A stretch of DNA of 64,000 bases, taken from the NCBI RefSeq assembly GCF_963422355.1, contig NC_085098.1, positions 5,765,765 through 5,829,764 on the forward strand, in the 5' to 3' direction. A program made the position numbers and the translations under genes. This DNA comes from Corticium candelabrum (Eukaryota > Porifera > Homoscleromorpha > Homosclerophorida > Plakinidae). Below, piece after piece: positions 12,001-21,485 of this stretch. The stretch's first letter is position 1. Every line of letters begins with the position of its first letter. The notes beneath the pieces were generated by a model, which saw nothing but the letters and a program-made list of their open reading frames with translations, made no database searches and was not told the DNA's origin.

Positions 12001-15000
12001 TCACACGTGTGGTTGGCCTAAGCACGGAGGAGGACTGGGACCATACTTCGTCACGTGACATGCTTTGAGTCTAATTAAGTTATTTAGCTCAGCCCGCAGG
12101 TCTCAGCTAAGATTTCTAATAGTTTGCAAAGGCTCTGCTAAACGACACAGAAGGTGGTAGATTAACAAGAGCCTAACAACTCGCCTACAACCGGTCAGTC
12201 GCCTGGCCTCACAAATCAACGCCATCATGCACATGCAGGATCCTCTTCGCAAAACTGCGCCGGCTAGCAGAGTCTAGCGTAGGATAACGCAGCCCATGAC
12301 GGACATATTTCGTACAGTTGACTACCTTCACAAATCTAAAGCAGATCTAAATCTAAAGCAGATCTAAATCTAAATACAAATTCAGATTGTCATACACCCA
12401 GATGTGTGTCTCTTTCGTGAGCTGCTGTACATCCTGGTAATCATTCACCAAGTTCTTTAGTTAGACGTCGCCAAACCTGTTGATATGATTGTGAGACACC
12501 AAGATGGTTGAGGTCTGTAATTGCTTGTTTTCCTGTACAGCGAGCAGTTAGGAGTGCAATCCCACTGCTTTGGCGATCTCTGAACTTCAGTGCCACAGTG
12601 CCAGTGATGAGAGCCTGCAGGCGTGTACTGTCGGCCTCCTCGTTGGCTTTCCCTTTGACCAGCGCTTGCAAGATGTCAAACAAATGAGGACTTTGACGAC
12701 GCATCGTACCTTCGATGTCTTTCACGGAGAAACGGCGTAAATCTTGCCACAAAACAGGCCCTCGACCAAGAGAACAGCAGTCGGACTCCCGCAAACGTTC
12801 GATCCATCTCGGACGACAGAGTCGTTTCTACCAATTGCCAATTGATTGGCGTCTCCGCATAATCTCTTGAGACATGTTGCTTCGCTGGAGTTGGAGAAAT
12901 CCCACTTGCTTGATTCGAATCTTGTCGATTTCTCCTTGTGACTTCTACGGGTCAAACAGACACTCTGCACGTACACATCTCTTATAAGGCGAGGGGTGAT
13001 TCCGCAAGCCTGAAACGTCAGTAGAATGTGCTATAACTCCTACAGAGACTGGTGCGAAGGCAATACCATCGTAGACGTATGTTCTGGTGGCATGGTCCAT
13101 CCTGTGGCGAGCTTCCGGGAAAGCTTGTCTCACAATACAAGCCACCTCGACGTGACTGATATTAGCTTAAAATTGGTCCAACAAAATCTGCTAGACGTAA
13201 CTAACAGGGACGCCTGAACGCGGTGCTCTGGCAGATACAGGGATCAGGACCCGTCGCAGCCTTTTGAAAAAGAGAGGCTTTACCTTCACGTACTCCTGTG
13301 GCTCGACAGGTATCTAGAAGGTCTAGGCGCGCGCGAATGCACGTGTACTTACCATTGAGACCGCTCTTTTCGAAAGTCCTTCTCTGGTCGCACTCTCACG
13401 GACAAGGACGCCATCAACAAGCTATCGGCACGTACTGGCTTAGTGGCTCTATAATTGTTGTGTACTTAGTCTTTCTAATTGTGTAATCGTGGATTACAAA
13501 AGCCCTCCTACGGAAACTATCATGCTAAATAGAAGTAGTATCTACCAATCATGTTACGCCATTTCGGTCACGTTACAAACATGTTTGTCACGTGACGAAG
13601 CATGGTCCCAGTCCTCCTCCGTGCTCAGGCCAACCACACGTGTGAAACCACATGGACGTATACACACGTGACAGCTGGCGCACGTGATGTAAGGAGGACC
13701 GGGCACGAGTCTATATCAGGAACGTGCTCTTGCCATTGCATCTGTAGCATACTTTCACATCAGACTGTGTTGTCTTTGACCTCCCACTGCTACTACTTTG
13801 CATGATAAATGCCGTCTCGTGGTCTGTTGTTGATCCGTGTCTGCGCGTGTCTCCTCGCCGTTTCTTGTCTTGCAGATTCAAAAGCTTGCGCGATTCGTAC
13901 CGCTTTCTCGAGTGTTAAGTCAGTTTCCGCCAGAACTTTCTGCTGTAGGGCTTCTACTCGTAATCCGCACACGAATTGGTCCCTCAACGCAACTGACTTG
14001 TCTCCGAACTCACAGTGTCTAGCTAGACGACGCAATTCTGACAAGAACACCGCAACAGTCTCACCTTCTTTCTGTTGTCTCTTGTAATAACGGAATCGCT
14101 CGGCTATGACAATCTTCTTTGGCTCGTAATGATTTCTCAGTTGCTGAATGATGTCATCAAGCTCCAAATCTTGCGGTTGGCGAAGTCGTACCGAGGTCCG
14201 CAACAAACTGTAGGTCGATGCACCCACAGACGTTAGAAAGATTGCCTTCCTACGTGCTACGTGCTCGTCTCCTATCGGTACTGCGTTTGCCAGGCAGTAA
14301 AGCTCGAACCTTTCCTTGTATTCGTCGATGCTTTCTACCCCGGCTCGGAATTCGCACAACAACCCGTGTTTCAAATTCGCGGCTGCACTCGGCCATCTCT
14401 CGTCGCCACTGTTGTGTCGTTACCGACTATATGTTGGTTCTATTGCAGCTCGCTTACAGTGTGTACTCAATACTATACCAGACTACACACAGCTGGCTAA
14501 CCACATGCCACAGTACTTTAGAGTGTCATATTCTATCAGTATGCTAATGAGTACTAGGGGTAGTCCAAAGTCCCTTACTCTACTACAAATCAGAAGATTC
14601 CTCGTCGTCTGAAACTGAGAGTTCCAAGGATGATCATGAAGACTAGAAACGGATCCTAGACGCACTCTTTCTTAGCTATCAGACACCCCAACTGGGAAGT
14701 TTATATTGGGTTACTGTTAACAGCCTGCTAGCTATAACAACTATGTACTTAGCTTTATGCAATTAACCCTAATCCCACCTTAGTGCCGCCTTTCCCCGCC
14801 CCCTAACTCATTAAAATACAGGAAATTGGCTCTACTTACTTCCGTTACGTCTCTGTAGCCCAGTGGTGAGTGTAATTAGATCCGGCAAGTGAAGAGCTTT
14901 CGATTGATACCACTATCCGCCCAGAGAGCAACACCTTTATTGCGCAAATGGCCATATTCCACCAGTCTCTCTAATGCGTGAACGCACTCTAGAGTGTACC

Positions 15001-15490
15001 TGCGTCATAGATCCGGTTCCAACGTCTTCATCTTTCAAGTAGAATCCCTTCCCCTCGATAGCTTCTACAGGACCAGCAGCCTGAAAAGAAAACGTAATCA
15101 AAGTGATGTTACACTTGCAACTAGTTAGGGTACAAACCTCCGTCCAAGTGCCACACTTTCCAACGCATTGTTTGGGGCCAGGCCCTGTAGTTGGGAAAAC
15201 GACAGGAAGCGATGAGGTTCAGTAGGAGTCGGACTTCACGCGAACTTACCACGGCATGTTCCTCCTGCACAGTCCACGTGACAGCAAGTGTCCGTCGTTA
15301 GATCATAGTGAAAGCCTAGATTTCAGCATCGACCAACATTGCAACGCATGTACTAGAGAAAACGGCTCAAATACTAACTTGCACAGTCTAGTCCATTAGG
15401 ATTGATCAGATGAGAGTCACCCGCCGCATCGTAAACGGGCAGAAGGCAAGAGACAAGTATAAAAGCGAGACGTAGTTCTACGTCCGCCAT
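1..15490 (-). CDS. Gene 1 (3' part outside window): paralogue of gene 2
   Basis: First of the three tandem paralogues, cut by the left edge inside exon 22. Exons in transcript order: 15379-15490, 15250-15315, 15138-15184, 15000-15080, 8472-8592, 8307-8409, 7072-7186, 6917-7009, 6628-6785, 5528-5657, 5375-5472, 5213-5309, 5130-5156, 4897-5069, 3909-4143, 3744-3842, 3614-3682, 3105-3560, 1392-2815, 780-1338, 494-723, and 421 to beyond base 1. Every exon matches gene 2 in phase. Only exon 8 differs in length (93 versus 102 nt, three codons fewer). No frame break is visible. The ATG at 15490 gives a signal peptide like that of gene 2; an overlapping upstream ATG at 15501 is out of frame and stops after seven codons. 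Intron 4 has grown to 6.4 kb through an LTR element inserted in the same sense, against 182 bp in gene 2. It is the same protein class as gene 2; function is inferred from domains only. Confidence 0.85.
7200..7550 (+). repeat. tRNA-derived SINE in gene 1 intron 6
   Basis: A TATG tetranucleotide run (about 7205-7242) is followed by TGGCTCAATTGGTTAGAGTG, which fits a pol III A box, and about 40 bases later GGGTCAGAGTTTGAGTGC, which fits a degenerate B box. A non-tRNA body follows and ends in an A-rich tail near 7545. This organisation is that of a tRNA-derived SINE. It is absent from the matching intron of gene 2. Confidence 0.55.
8593..9506. other. Gene 1 intron 4, part 3' of the LTR element
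   Basis: Intron sequence with no counterpart in the 182-bp intron 4 of gene 2, so probably inserted DNA. The only structure I see is a 22-bp unit (GCATGTACGTGAGACGGTGGAA) repeated almost twice at about 9391-9436. No coding similarity was recognised. Confidence 0.4.
9507..9667 (-). repeat. 3' LTR of the Ty3/gypsy-type element
   Basis: 161-bp terminal repeat that begins TGTTGTGTCGTTACC and ends CTACTACA. It matches the other LTR except for scattered substitutions and a 17-bp gap. Confidence 0.8.
9815..10519 (-). pseudogene. RNase H region of the LTR element
   Basis: Contains KCDASPYGIGACL, VAFASQTLS, EREALAIIFGV, FTLVTDHKPL and a following tether ending with ADMLSRLP, the standard order for Ty3/gypsy RNase H. 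A stop separates 10076-10519 from 9815-10063. The integrase that should follow is missing. Confidence 0.8.
10410..11303 (-). pseudogene. Reverse transcriptase region of the LTR element
   Basis: Two broken pieces (10968-11303 and 10410-10931). Motifs seen: SPIVVVRKSDGSIRLCGDYK, RFTRLDLKQTYQQ and MPFGIQTAPSIFQ, then CFFNDILI where the family has YxDD, and YLGHRVDHEG. The change of the catalytic YxDD to FFND, plus the frame break near 10940, argues that it is dead. Confidence 0.8.
11270..11908 (-). pseudogene. Zinc knuckle and aspartic protease region of the LTR element
   Basis: The second CCHC knuckle, CYLCHKKGHIAKAC, lies at about 11845-11890. Downstream, at about 11640-11665, is the retropepsin motif VDTGAT, and later the conserved LGRNWL strand at about 11440. 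The region spans more than one frame, so it is no longer one intact polyprotein. Confidence 0.7.
11918..12060 (+). repeat. Left TIR of the nested element
   Basis: 143-bp arm. It carries its own internal inverted pair: CCCAGTCCTCCTCCGCGCT near the outer end and AGCACGGAGGAGGACTGGGA near the inner end, so each TIR can fold on itself. Confidence 0.75.
12333..12378. repeat. Short tandem repeat inside the nested element
   Basis: About two and a half copies of an 18-bp unit, AAATCTAAAGCAGATCT and variants. Confidence 0.6.
12441..12794 (-). pseudogene. Reading frame inside the nested element, possible transposase remnant
   Basis: 117 codons with no stop: a basic stretch followed by helices around DILQALVKGKANEE and a C-terminal LNHLGVSQSYQQVWRRL. 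The last segment looks like the N-terminal region of some transposon-encoded proteins, but I cannot name the family. Being inside a TIR element, it is best read as element-derived. Confidence 0.35.
13586..13713 (-). repeat. Right TIR of the nested element
   Basis: 128-bp arm, inverted copy of 11918-12060 with a short gap near the outer end. It includes the shared core CAGCTGTCACGTG or its equivalent. Confidence 0.75.
13793..14374 (-). pseudogene. gag capsid region of the LTR element
   Basis: An open stretch of 193 codons with the helical composition of Ty3/gypsy gag capsids: YKERFELYCLAN, a long charged helix around YYKRQQKEGETVAVFLSEL, and CxFGD near its C-terminal half. It stops shortly before the first zinc-knuckle cysteines (about 13727-13750). 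The nested DNA element then splits the knuckle region from the second knuckle at 11840-11900. It has no function for the host gene that I can see. Confidence 0.7.
14410..14587 (-). repeat. 5' LTR of the Ty3/gypsy-type element
   Basis: 178-bp partner of the 9507-9667 repeat. It has 17 extra bases (TCTATTGCAGCTCGCTT) relative to the other LTR, so the two have diverged since insertion. Confidence 0.8.
14588..14999. other. Gene 1 intron 4, part 5' of the LTR element, with SINE-like piece
   Basis: At about 14849-14920 there is GTAGCCCAGTGGTGAGTG (A-box-like) and CTTTCGATTGATACC (B-box-like) at tRNA spacing, suggesting a short tRNA-derived SINE or tRNA-like fragment. Folding into a tRNA is not convincing. 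The rest shows no recognisable feature. Confidence 0.35.
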
Positions 15491-16124
15491 TCGTCCGCCA
15501 TTCGTTGGAAGGGCAGGCAATGAATAGGCAGTTTGCTACCCTAATCAATGTTTGCTTGTTATTTATCTATTTTAAAATTATAGCGTTAATTAAATTCCTG
15601 CGGCTTGACTATTGAAAATCATCAATATCTCTGCTGACTTTCGCGATGATATCGGTATCGTTAGAAACCGCTAGGTCTGGCATTTCTGTTTATCAAATTA
15701 TCTAAGTCTTTCCTACAAACGAAACGGAAGAATAGTACTTGTGCATATCAAACACAAACGAGTGGAGCAATGGCTATTATCCAATTATCTTGTAAGACCA
15801 ACGGATCAGCAACTGAAACCATTCAAGATAATTGGTATAACATGGTCCAACTGGAGCAGCTCTTAGTGCTCTAATGAGTACACATGGTGTGACCTCGACT
15901 TCATTACTCACTTTTGGGTTGACGCTTACGGAGAACAGACAGTAGAATAACTAGCTAAGGAGAGTTGTCTTCTAGGCGTTTCGTGCGATCCATGTCGGCT
16001 AAGGTATACGCAAGTTGGTGCCGTAGTTTGCAGTGTTTACTGTGTGCGCATGTATTCATCGCACCTGTTAGAAGCTAGACATCTGATACTGTTCACAGAG
16101 GACTGCAAAATACGTGCACACACG

Positions 16125-16183
<59 letters not shown>

Positions 16184-16397
16184 GCACACACACACACTCG
16201 AGCGAGTTACCTCTACATCTTTCAATAGTGCTAGTTTTCAACTTTATATTGTAACTACGCATGGTCACAAAACATAATCCAGTAGATCTTAGACTATAGC
16301 TGAAAACCTCGTTGGCGAGGAGTCTGTAGCTGGATATACGTATACAAATGTATGAAAGCTTTTCCTTCAAATCATGTAGAGACTTAGTCTCGAATTT
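15491..16397. other. Upstream region of gene 1 with CA microsatellite
   Basis: The first about 50 bases upstream of the gene 1 ATG share the string GTAGCAAAC and neighbouring bases with the gene 2 upstream region, so part of the promoter-proximal DNA was duplicated with the gene. A CA/GT run lies at 16115-16198. No clear TATA box was found. Confidence 0.4.
16115..16198. repeat. CA dinucleotide microsatellite
   Basis: About 84 bases of (CA)n with CG-containing variants at both ends. Confidence 0.95.
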
Positions 16398-17153
16398 CCA
16401 GACCAGAGAGCGCGCGAACTCTAGTCTGGACCAAGTCCCTAAAATGATTAATTCAATAGCGATGCTAAATGGTGTCTAACAGCGTAGGATCGTTTACCTA
16501 GATCAACATATCATTTGTAAATGCCATGAGCTCTCACGAAGATAGAGACTTCTGCCGTGTTTGCGGCCATATCTTGGTAGACAGCATGAAAGGAGGACTC
16601 TTTGATTCTTCGGCAGACCGCTAGCTAGTCTAGCCGCTCGACTAGCGAGAGTACTATGGCGCTTTATGTGTGTCATAATTCCGTCGGCTGGGCTGCGATA
16701 TCATGCTTCCACAACTAATTTGCATCTCAGCCCAGCCGACGACACGCATCAAGGGTGTCATAATTCTGGGCTGCGATATCGTATTGCATGCACGTTCTCC
16801 TCCTAGCCCATGGACCAGTTGTCAAAGGTGATGGTCTGGCGACGCTGCTGTGCGTGTCCTCTCACCACAAGCTTGAAAATATCGAAGAACTGAAGCTGAA
16901 ACTAAAACTAAGATGTGCGTGCAGAGTCTAATCATTGTTCTGGCATGCAGAGTTTAGTCATTATTCTGGCGTGCACTTCGCCGCCCACGAGGATTTCACA
17001 CGCGCCCAATCAGTGCTAGTGCACTTAGCATAACCAATTATTGCTAAGCCAATCAGAATTTACTACAACCGAGATTCGGGTTGTGGAAGCTGATTGGCTT
17101 AGAAGGGCTATTTCCGAATCATTTCAGAGTTCGCGCGCTCTAGAGACTCTGGG
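16398..17153. mobile_element. Candidate MITE with short TIRs
   Basis: Inverted copies of AGAGCGCGCGAACTCT sit near both ends (about 16405-16420 and 17125-17140), each preceded by a CCAGA-like end. Inside is a perfect 14-bp inverted repeat, CGTCGGCTGGGCTG at 16682-16695 and its complement at 16728-16741, and a direct repeat of GTGTCATAATTC. Near the right end a 13-bp hairpin arm, CTAAGCCAATCAG (17044-17056), pairs with 17090-17102. No target duplication was found. Confidence 0.45.
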
Positions 17154-18347
17154 CTATAGGGTATAGGGACCGGCCTTTAAGTTTCAAAACTTTAATTAAA
17201 AAGCGTAGCTTTCAAGACAACAACATGCACTAGGTACATCTTTCACAAAATCTGTTCGGAACCTCATGCAGCAATTATCTATAGATCAAACTTTGGTCTT
17301 CTAGTTAGTAATGCACACATGACACATACAGTAACCTAGTCACCTAGACAGCTACATACGTATACGTTTAGTGACTCATTGTGGGACTAGTTTGCTGTCT
17401 AGTACATGTATAATTTAAAATAAATCTTGGTATGGTAGCAAAAACTATAATTTATTTACTATGTAATATACACACATGTTGTCATGTGGTTTTATTTAGA
17501 TCTAGAGTTGCTATCACTCACTTTGAGCGCCATAGCGCCAGATTCTTACTTCATGGTTGTAGTCTACGTACTGATTGGCAACAATTACAAAGGTAAATTA
17601 AGGGTTTATGAATTCAAAGTGTTATTAAGTTAATTAATTAATTATTAATTAATTAACGATCTTGCTGTCTAGAAAGTGTTTGTATGCAGCGGGCTTGCGC
17701 AATCCGACACACAAATAATAAATATACGTTACTTGTAAATAAGTCAAACTATTTAGAGTCGTTTATTATCATAGACTACAATGTGTATTATGTGTTATCC
17801 GGGACATTGGTATGTAACTCGGTCACTACACTGTACCCGGTTCACGAGGCTTCTATACTACGACACATTACTGATATGTATCTCAGACAGCCTCTGGTGT
17901 AAGTAAGTCTGTTGATTGGAAAGTGCTTTAACTAATTGTTTTTAATTACTAGCTAGATCTGTAAGATCAGATTCGTCAGGGAATTTGGTCTAAATGTTGA
18001 AATGGCAGAATTTCTATATTAGTGCCTGAGAGAATGCCGCAGGCACTGTAGGTCAAGAATCAAATAAACAGAAGCCGCCTAATTGCTGGAAGGTAAGTAA
18101 AAGCAAACTGCTTTAGTCAAGGAAGTTTACTTCCATTGACACATTTATTTTTTATTTATTTTATTATTTTATTATCTGCCTCAGTAGCACATATTTGCAA
18201 ATTATCACTACTTTCCAAGAAATAGTATGATAGTATCACTAAAACACATTTATTTCTGAGGTCAGTTTAGCTGCATCACAAAACCTTTTGACAATTATTG
18301 TGATGCTAAGACGTTTTGTGATGCAAAGTTACACTAACTACCTTTTA
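17154..18347. other. Intergenic, genes 1-2
   Basis: AT-rich sequence with no recognised gene. A block at about 18025-18115 resembles 44120-44245 downstream of gene 3, including a shared GCAGGCA-TG-AGGTCAA core and GGTAAGTA-AGCAA, so it is probably an old part of the duplicated unit. Confidence 0.4.
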
Positions 18348-18899
18348 GGCTGTGTCTCCACTTGTTGCTCTTTAGACATGTTTAGCATTAAACATGTTTA
18401 AACTCTAAACATGTTTGGCTAGACATAGTCTGCACTTGTCCATTTTATCCGGACTATTAAAATAGTTATCCGGGACTTTGTTGTACTGTGCAAATTTGTT
18501 TCTTGTGCACCAGACAGTCGGAGATCGTCTTCTGGTCGTCTTGAGAACTATTAGAAACACAACTCTCTGTCTTTGCCGAAATTGCTCTCTCCGAACACTC
18601 TGCATCAGTCTACGCCATCTCTGACATTGCCTAATTCTGTCTTCTTCCAAAGAAAGAGAAAGAGCAGCGCGAAAGAACTAACATCTATCGTCATGGAATG
18701 CACATTACTATCACGTTACTATCACATGACCGTTAAACCTAAACCACTTTTTCGTTAAACTACCTCCGAAACATGTTTAGCAAAAGCTGTTTATGTTTAC
18801 ACTTAAACAGGTTTAACACTAGTGGAGACGTGAATGTTCTTAAACGTGTTCAGACTTACAGGTTTCAAATATGTTTAAGCCCTAGTGGAGACGCGTCCC
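18348..18899. mobile_element. PIF/Harbinger-like MITE, TTA target duplication
   Basis: Ends GGCTGTGTCTCCACT and, inverted, GGGACGCGTCTCCACT, flanked on both sides by TTA (18345-18347 and 18900-18902). Three-base TTA duplications with GG-starting TIRs are characteristic of PIF/Harbinger. Multiple AAACATGTTT-type subterminal motifs are present. A minus frame at 18405-18650 starts MEEDRIRQ and could be a transposase N-terminal scrap (inference). Confidence 0.65.
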
Positions 18900-18902
18900 T
18901 TA

Positions 18903-20311
18903 GTTTGTTAAAGATTCATTCAATAATAATGGATTCATTGGTTGGTGACAGCAGAGTCTAGTTGCTAAAACGTACTACAGTTATCATGTTACTTTGTGTA
19001 AGGTCTAGCTACTAGAGTTTGGGGTATACCAAAAAATGAAGTGGACCGTGCAGAACAGGTGTACAGTCTAATATTTCAGTTTGAGAGTAATGTTACCCTA
19101 CCTGTTAAATTGTTATGTATATAGAATCCATGGTCTTCCTCACTAGCCAGTGCTGATTGCCATTTGTCCAAGTAACTTGCTGTTCGGTTTTTGCCAATGA
19201 TGTCAAGTGAGTGTGAACAACCAGTTCCAATGAAACATGTTGTGGAACTTTCTTTGATGTGAGAGCTTTTGTTGGTTCAATGTCTCAAAGCAAGACACTG
19301 CAGTTTCAATGTGAATGGCAATCTCCATCAGCTAGTCCGACCATTTCATTTTTGTTATATAGGAGACAGTCAGTTAGCATTCAATCGTCACGATGACAAT
19401 GAGCATTGTAAGAGAAAGTTGCAGCTGAAGTTTCTAGTCTTGAAATTAAAGGGACCCCACTTTTTATGGGGTATGATCCAGTAGCTGTAGTCATGCTACA
19501 GCCACTCTGAGTTTAAGAACTTTATGTAATGATGAGCCTTGAACCAATGAAATTGAATCGAGATGTTTTACTAGCTCTAAATGATGCCACACTGGATGAG
19601 CACATGCAGGCATACACTTGTACAAAAAGTGGCAAGATCGTGTTCTCTCTTGTTCGCAAGAGGTATGCCTATGGTCAATCACCATTTGATATTCCAACGA
19701 AAACATTAACTACAGTGCATTGTGTTGTCCAACAATTGTGTTTTTGTTGGACAACACCAAGGGAAAGAATAACAAATCAAAGTCAAGTGACTTTCAAGTC
19801 TTCCAGTTGTGTACGACCATCTCATTTAGCTCAGAGAACCACATGTCAAATTGAATTTCTTTGAACATAAGAAAGTGTTGTGCTAGCTCTTTGTAATCAC
19901 ACCTTTTCTTACTGACCTTGTCTCTGTCTTACTGCTGTACACTCACAAAACTATGTTTGTAAAATCTCAAGCAAAGCAGTGCAAGAAATGTTAACACAAT
20001 TTTTTTTGTTTTACGGGCACTGAGTAATACAGTACTTGCAATTCTAGACTGGAATTAGTAAGCAACAACTTGCCTAGGTCACTTTGCCCAACATTTTTGT
20101 TCTATAATTCTTGCATACATGTTCACGTACAACTTAGTGAAGTGACAAAACAAAGAACAGCAGCATTCATTAGCTACCCTCACTACAAACAGCAGCAAGT
20201 ACACTATGTAATCACCTGCGCTTCAAGCAGCATGTCATCAATATGGAAACAAGCACACTGATTCTAAAGCTATGCCAAACATCTCATGTCAGCAGGTATT
20301 TAGTTGTTTCT
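18903..20311. other. Intergenic region 3' of gene 2
   Basis: About 1.4 kb without a gene I can support. The part next to the gene (about 20140-20311) is similar to the sequence just 3' of gene 3 (about 44810-44974), marking the 3' flank of the duplicated unit. A 111-codon plus frame at 19529-19864 has no recognisable domain and is likely chance. Confidence 0.45.
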
Positions 20312-21485
20312 TCATGAACATGAAGGAGGTTCTGCTGGAACAGAAACTACTGTTTGAAGTCCCTAAAAACAGAACAAGTGGTACTGATACAAATAGGCAC
20401 TACAACCTCTCTAATTGCACTTTACCTTCCAAAATGCGATGTCTGTGCACATGATTGTATTCTGCACAAAAAAGATCTGGTCACCAACTGAACTGATTGG
20501 TGTATCACCACTTATAGATTGCTGCGCCTCTGTCAGAGGTTTGAGGTTTTGTAATTGTACGTTACCGACCACAACAAAGCCATTTCCAATTTCCTGTAGC
20601 CTTTCTAGACCTGTTACAGTTGTAAGAGCCTGAGTACACAAAGGCTTGCTACATTATATTTCGTGAGAAATAATAAAGTAAACTTGATCGAACATTATTG
20701 GTCTGCAGGTTGAATTCACCTCCTATGGTAGTCAGTGAGTTCAGTCCCATGAGATTTGGAAGTTCGTTGTTTCCTGTGATGTGCAAGTTTCCATCTATTT
20801 TTGTAAGATCTGCCATTCCCATCACTCCAGCAGATAGCGAATTATCTTCCAACACAACATTTCCTAAAATAGAAAGTTGTCCAATGTTAACATTTCTACA
20901 AAGCTAGTTCATTGGAACTAAATATTTAGTGTACCTGCTATCGCTGAAATGCCCTTGAGACCGAGAAGATCTTTCAGAAAACCACAGGTCTGGATCATGA
21001 CTTGTCCAGTGAGTTGGATTATATGTCCATCTCTTCGTTTTCGTTTTCTATTAATGGTCTCATTTCTGAGGTCACTTGTTGTTTCTAGATCTGGATTGTT
21101 GTACAGCATTAAACCATCAAATGATTGAAGGTTGTTCAATCCATATAGAGTTGTCAAGCGTGTATTTGAAATCTCCAGTTCTCCTTCGATTGTCTATAAA
21201 TGAACAAACTGTGAATAGCAATGAAACTGTCTTCAGAGAAAGTGATTTACCTGCAAGAGTTTCAACGAAGAAAGAGAATTGATGTCACAAAATTGTGTAT
21301 TTTCGCATCTAATTCTGAAGCTGCACTCTATTCTAGAAATGCTGGAATATTTGCTCAGTCCAGCTAGGTCTGTGATTACTATCTCATTCATATTTTGGCA
21401 TTTAACAGTAGCTTCCAGTGACACAGTGGCAGTAGCTGGCACACCATCAACATCGTTGACATTTGTAATTGTAACCTTTATTGTT
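20312..21485 (-). CDS. Gene 2 exons 25-29: receptor L-domain repeats and C-terminus
   Basis: Exon 25 begins with the tail of the last cadherin-like repeat (TNVNDVDG), then switches to leucine-rich strands typical of receptor L-domains of insulin/EGF-type receptors: ITDLAGLSKYSSISRIECS, LTTLYGLNNLQSFDGL, a cysteine-anchored strand, IDGNLHITGNNELPNLMGL and LTTVTGLERLQEIGNGFVV. The block ends with a strand containing MCTDIAFWK, like the Cys...W end of L-domains. A basic RKRKRR run in exon 26 could be a proprotein-convertase site (inference). Exon 29 adds a 16-residue tail ending EPPSCS before TGA. There is no transmembrane helix or kinase downstream. Confidence 0.75.

Larger units (their letters stand above)
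11918..13713. mobile_element. Nested TIR DNA transposon with 9-bp target duplication (MULE-like)
   Basis: The ends are inverted copies starting TAGACTCGTGCCC; the arms run 11918-12060 and 13586-13713. The 9-bp flank TATCAGGAA at 11909-11917 and 13714-13722 is a perfect target duplication inside the gag zinc-knuckle region, which proves insertion after the LTR element. Long TIRs with 9-bp duplications are typical of Mutator-like elements (established for that superfamily; the assignment here is inference). The interior, 12441-13145 on the minus strand, carries broken reading frames without a motif I can name. Confidence 0.8.
9507..14587 (-). mobile_element. Ty3/gypsy-type LTR retrotransposon, integrase-less and decayed
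   Basis: Two direct LTRs, each TG...CA on the plus strand, bound the element, which is coded on the minus strand. Inside, gag (13793-14374) precedes zinc-knuckle remains, a protease with DTGA, reverse transcriptase and RNase H. A primer-binding-like TGGCGACGAGAG follows the 5' LTR at about 14397-14409 and a purine tract abuts the 3' LTR at 9668-9677. Flanks TATCA and AATCA agree at four of five positions, consistent with an old 5-bp target duplication. No integrase is present: only about 150 bases separate the RNase H end from the 3' LTR. Frames are broken, and a second transposon interrupts gag. It lies in the sense orientation in gene 1 intron 4. Confidence 0.85.

Noticed and set aside
15491-15501. 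Upstream ATG of gene 1 as the true start
   Set aside because: It reads only seven codons before a stop; the next ATG gives the signal peptide shared with gene 2.
19529-19864. 111-codon plus-strand frame between genes 1 and 2
   Set aside because: No domain, no paralogous counterpart and no splice or start context that supports a gene.
20881-20934. Extension of exon 27 upstream to include the VNIGQLSILG sequence
   Set aside because: The acceptor giving that extension breaks the reading phase; the acceptor at 20864 joins exon 26 in phase in both gene 2 and gene 3.
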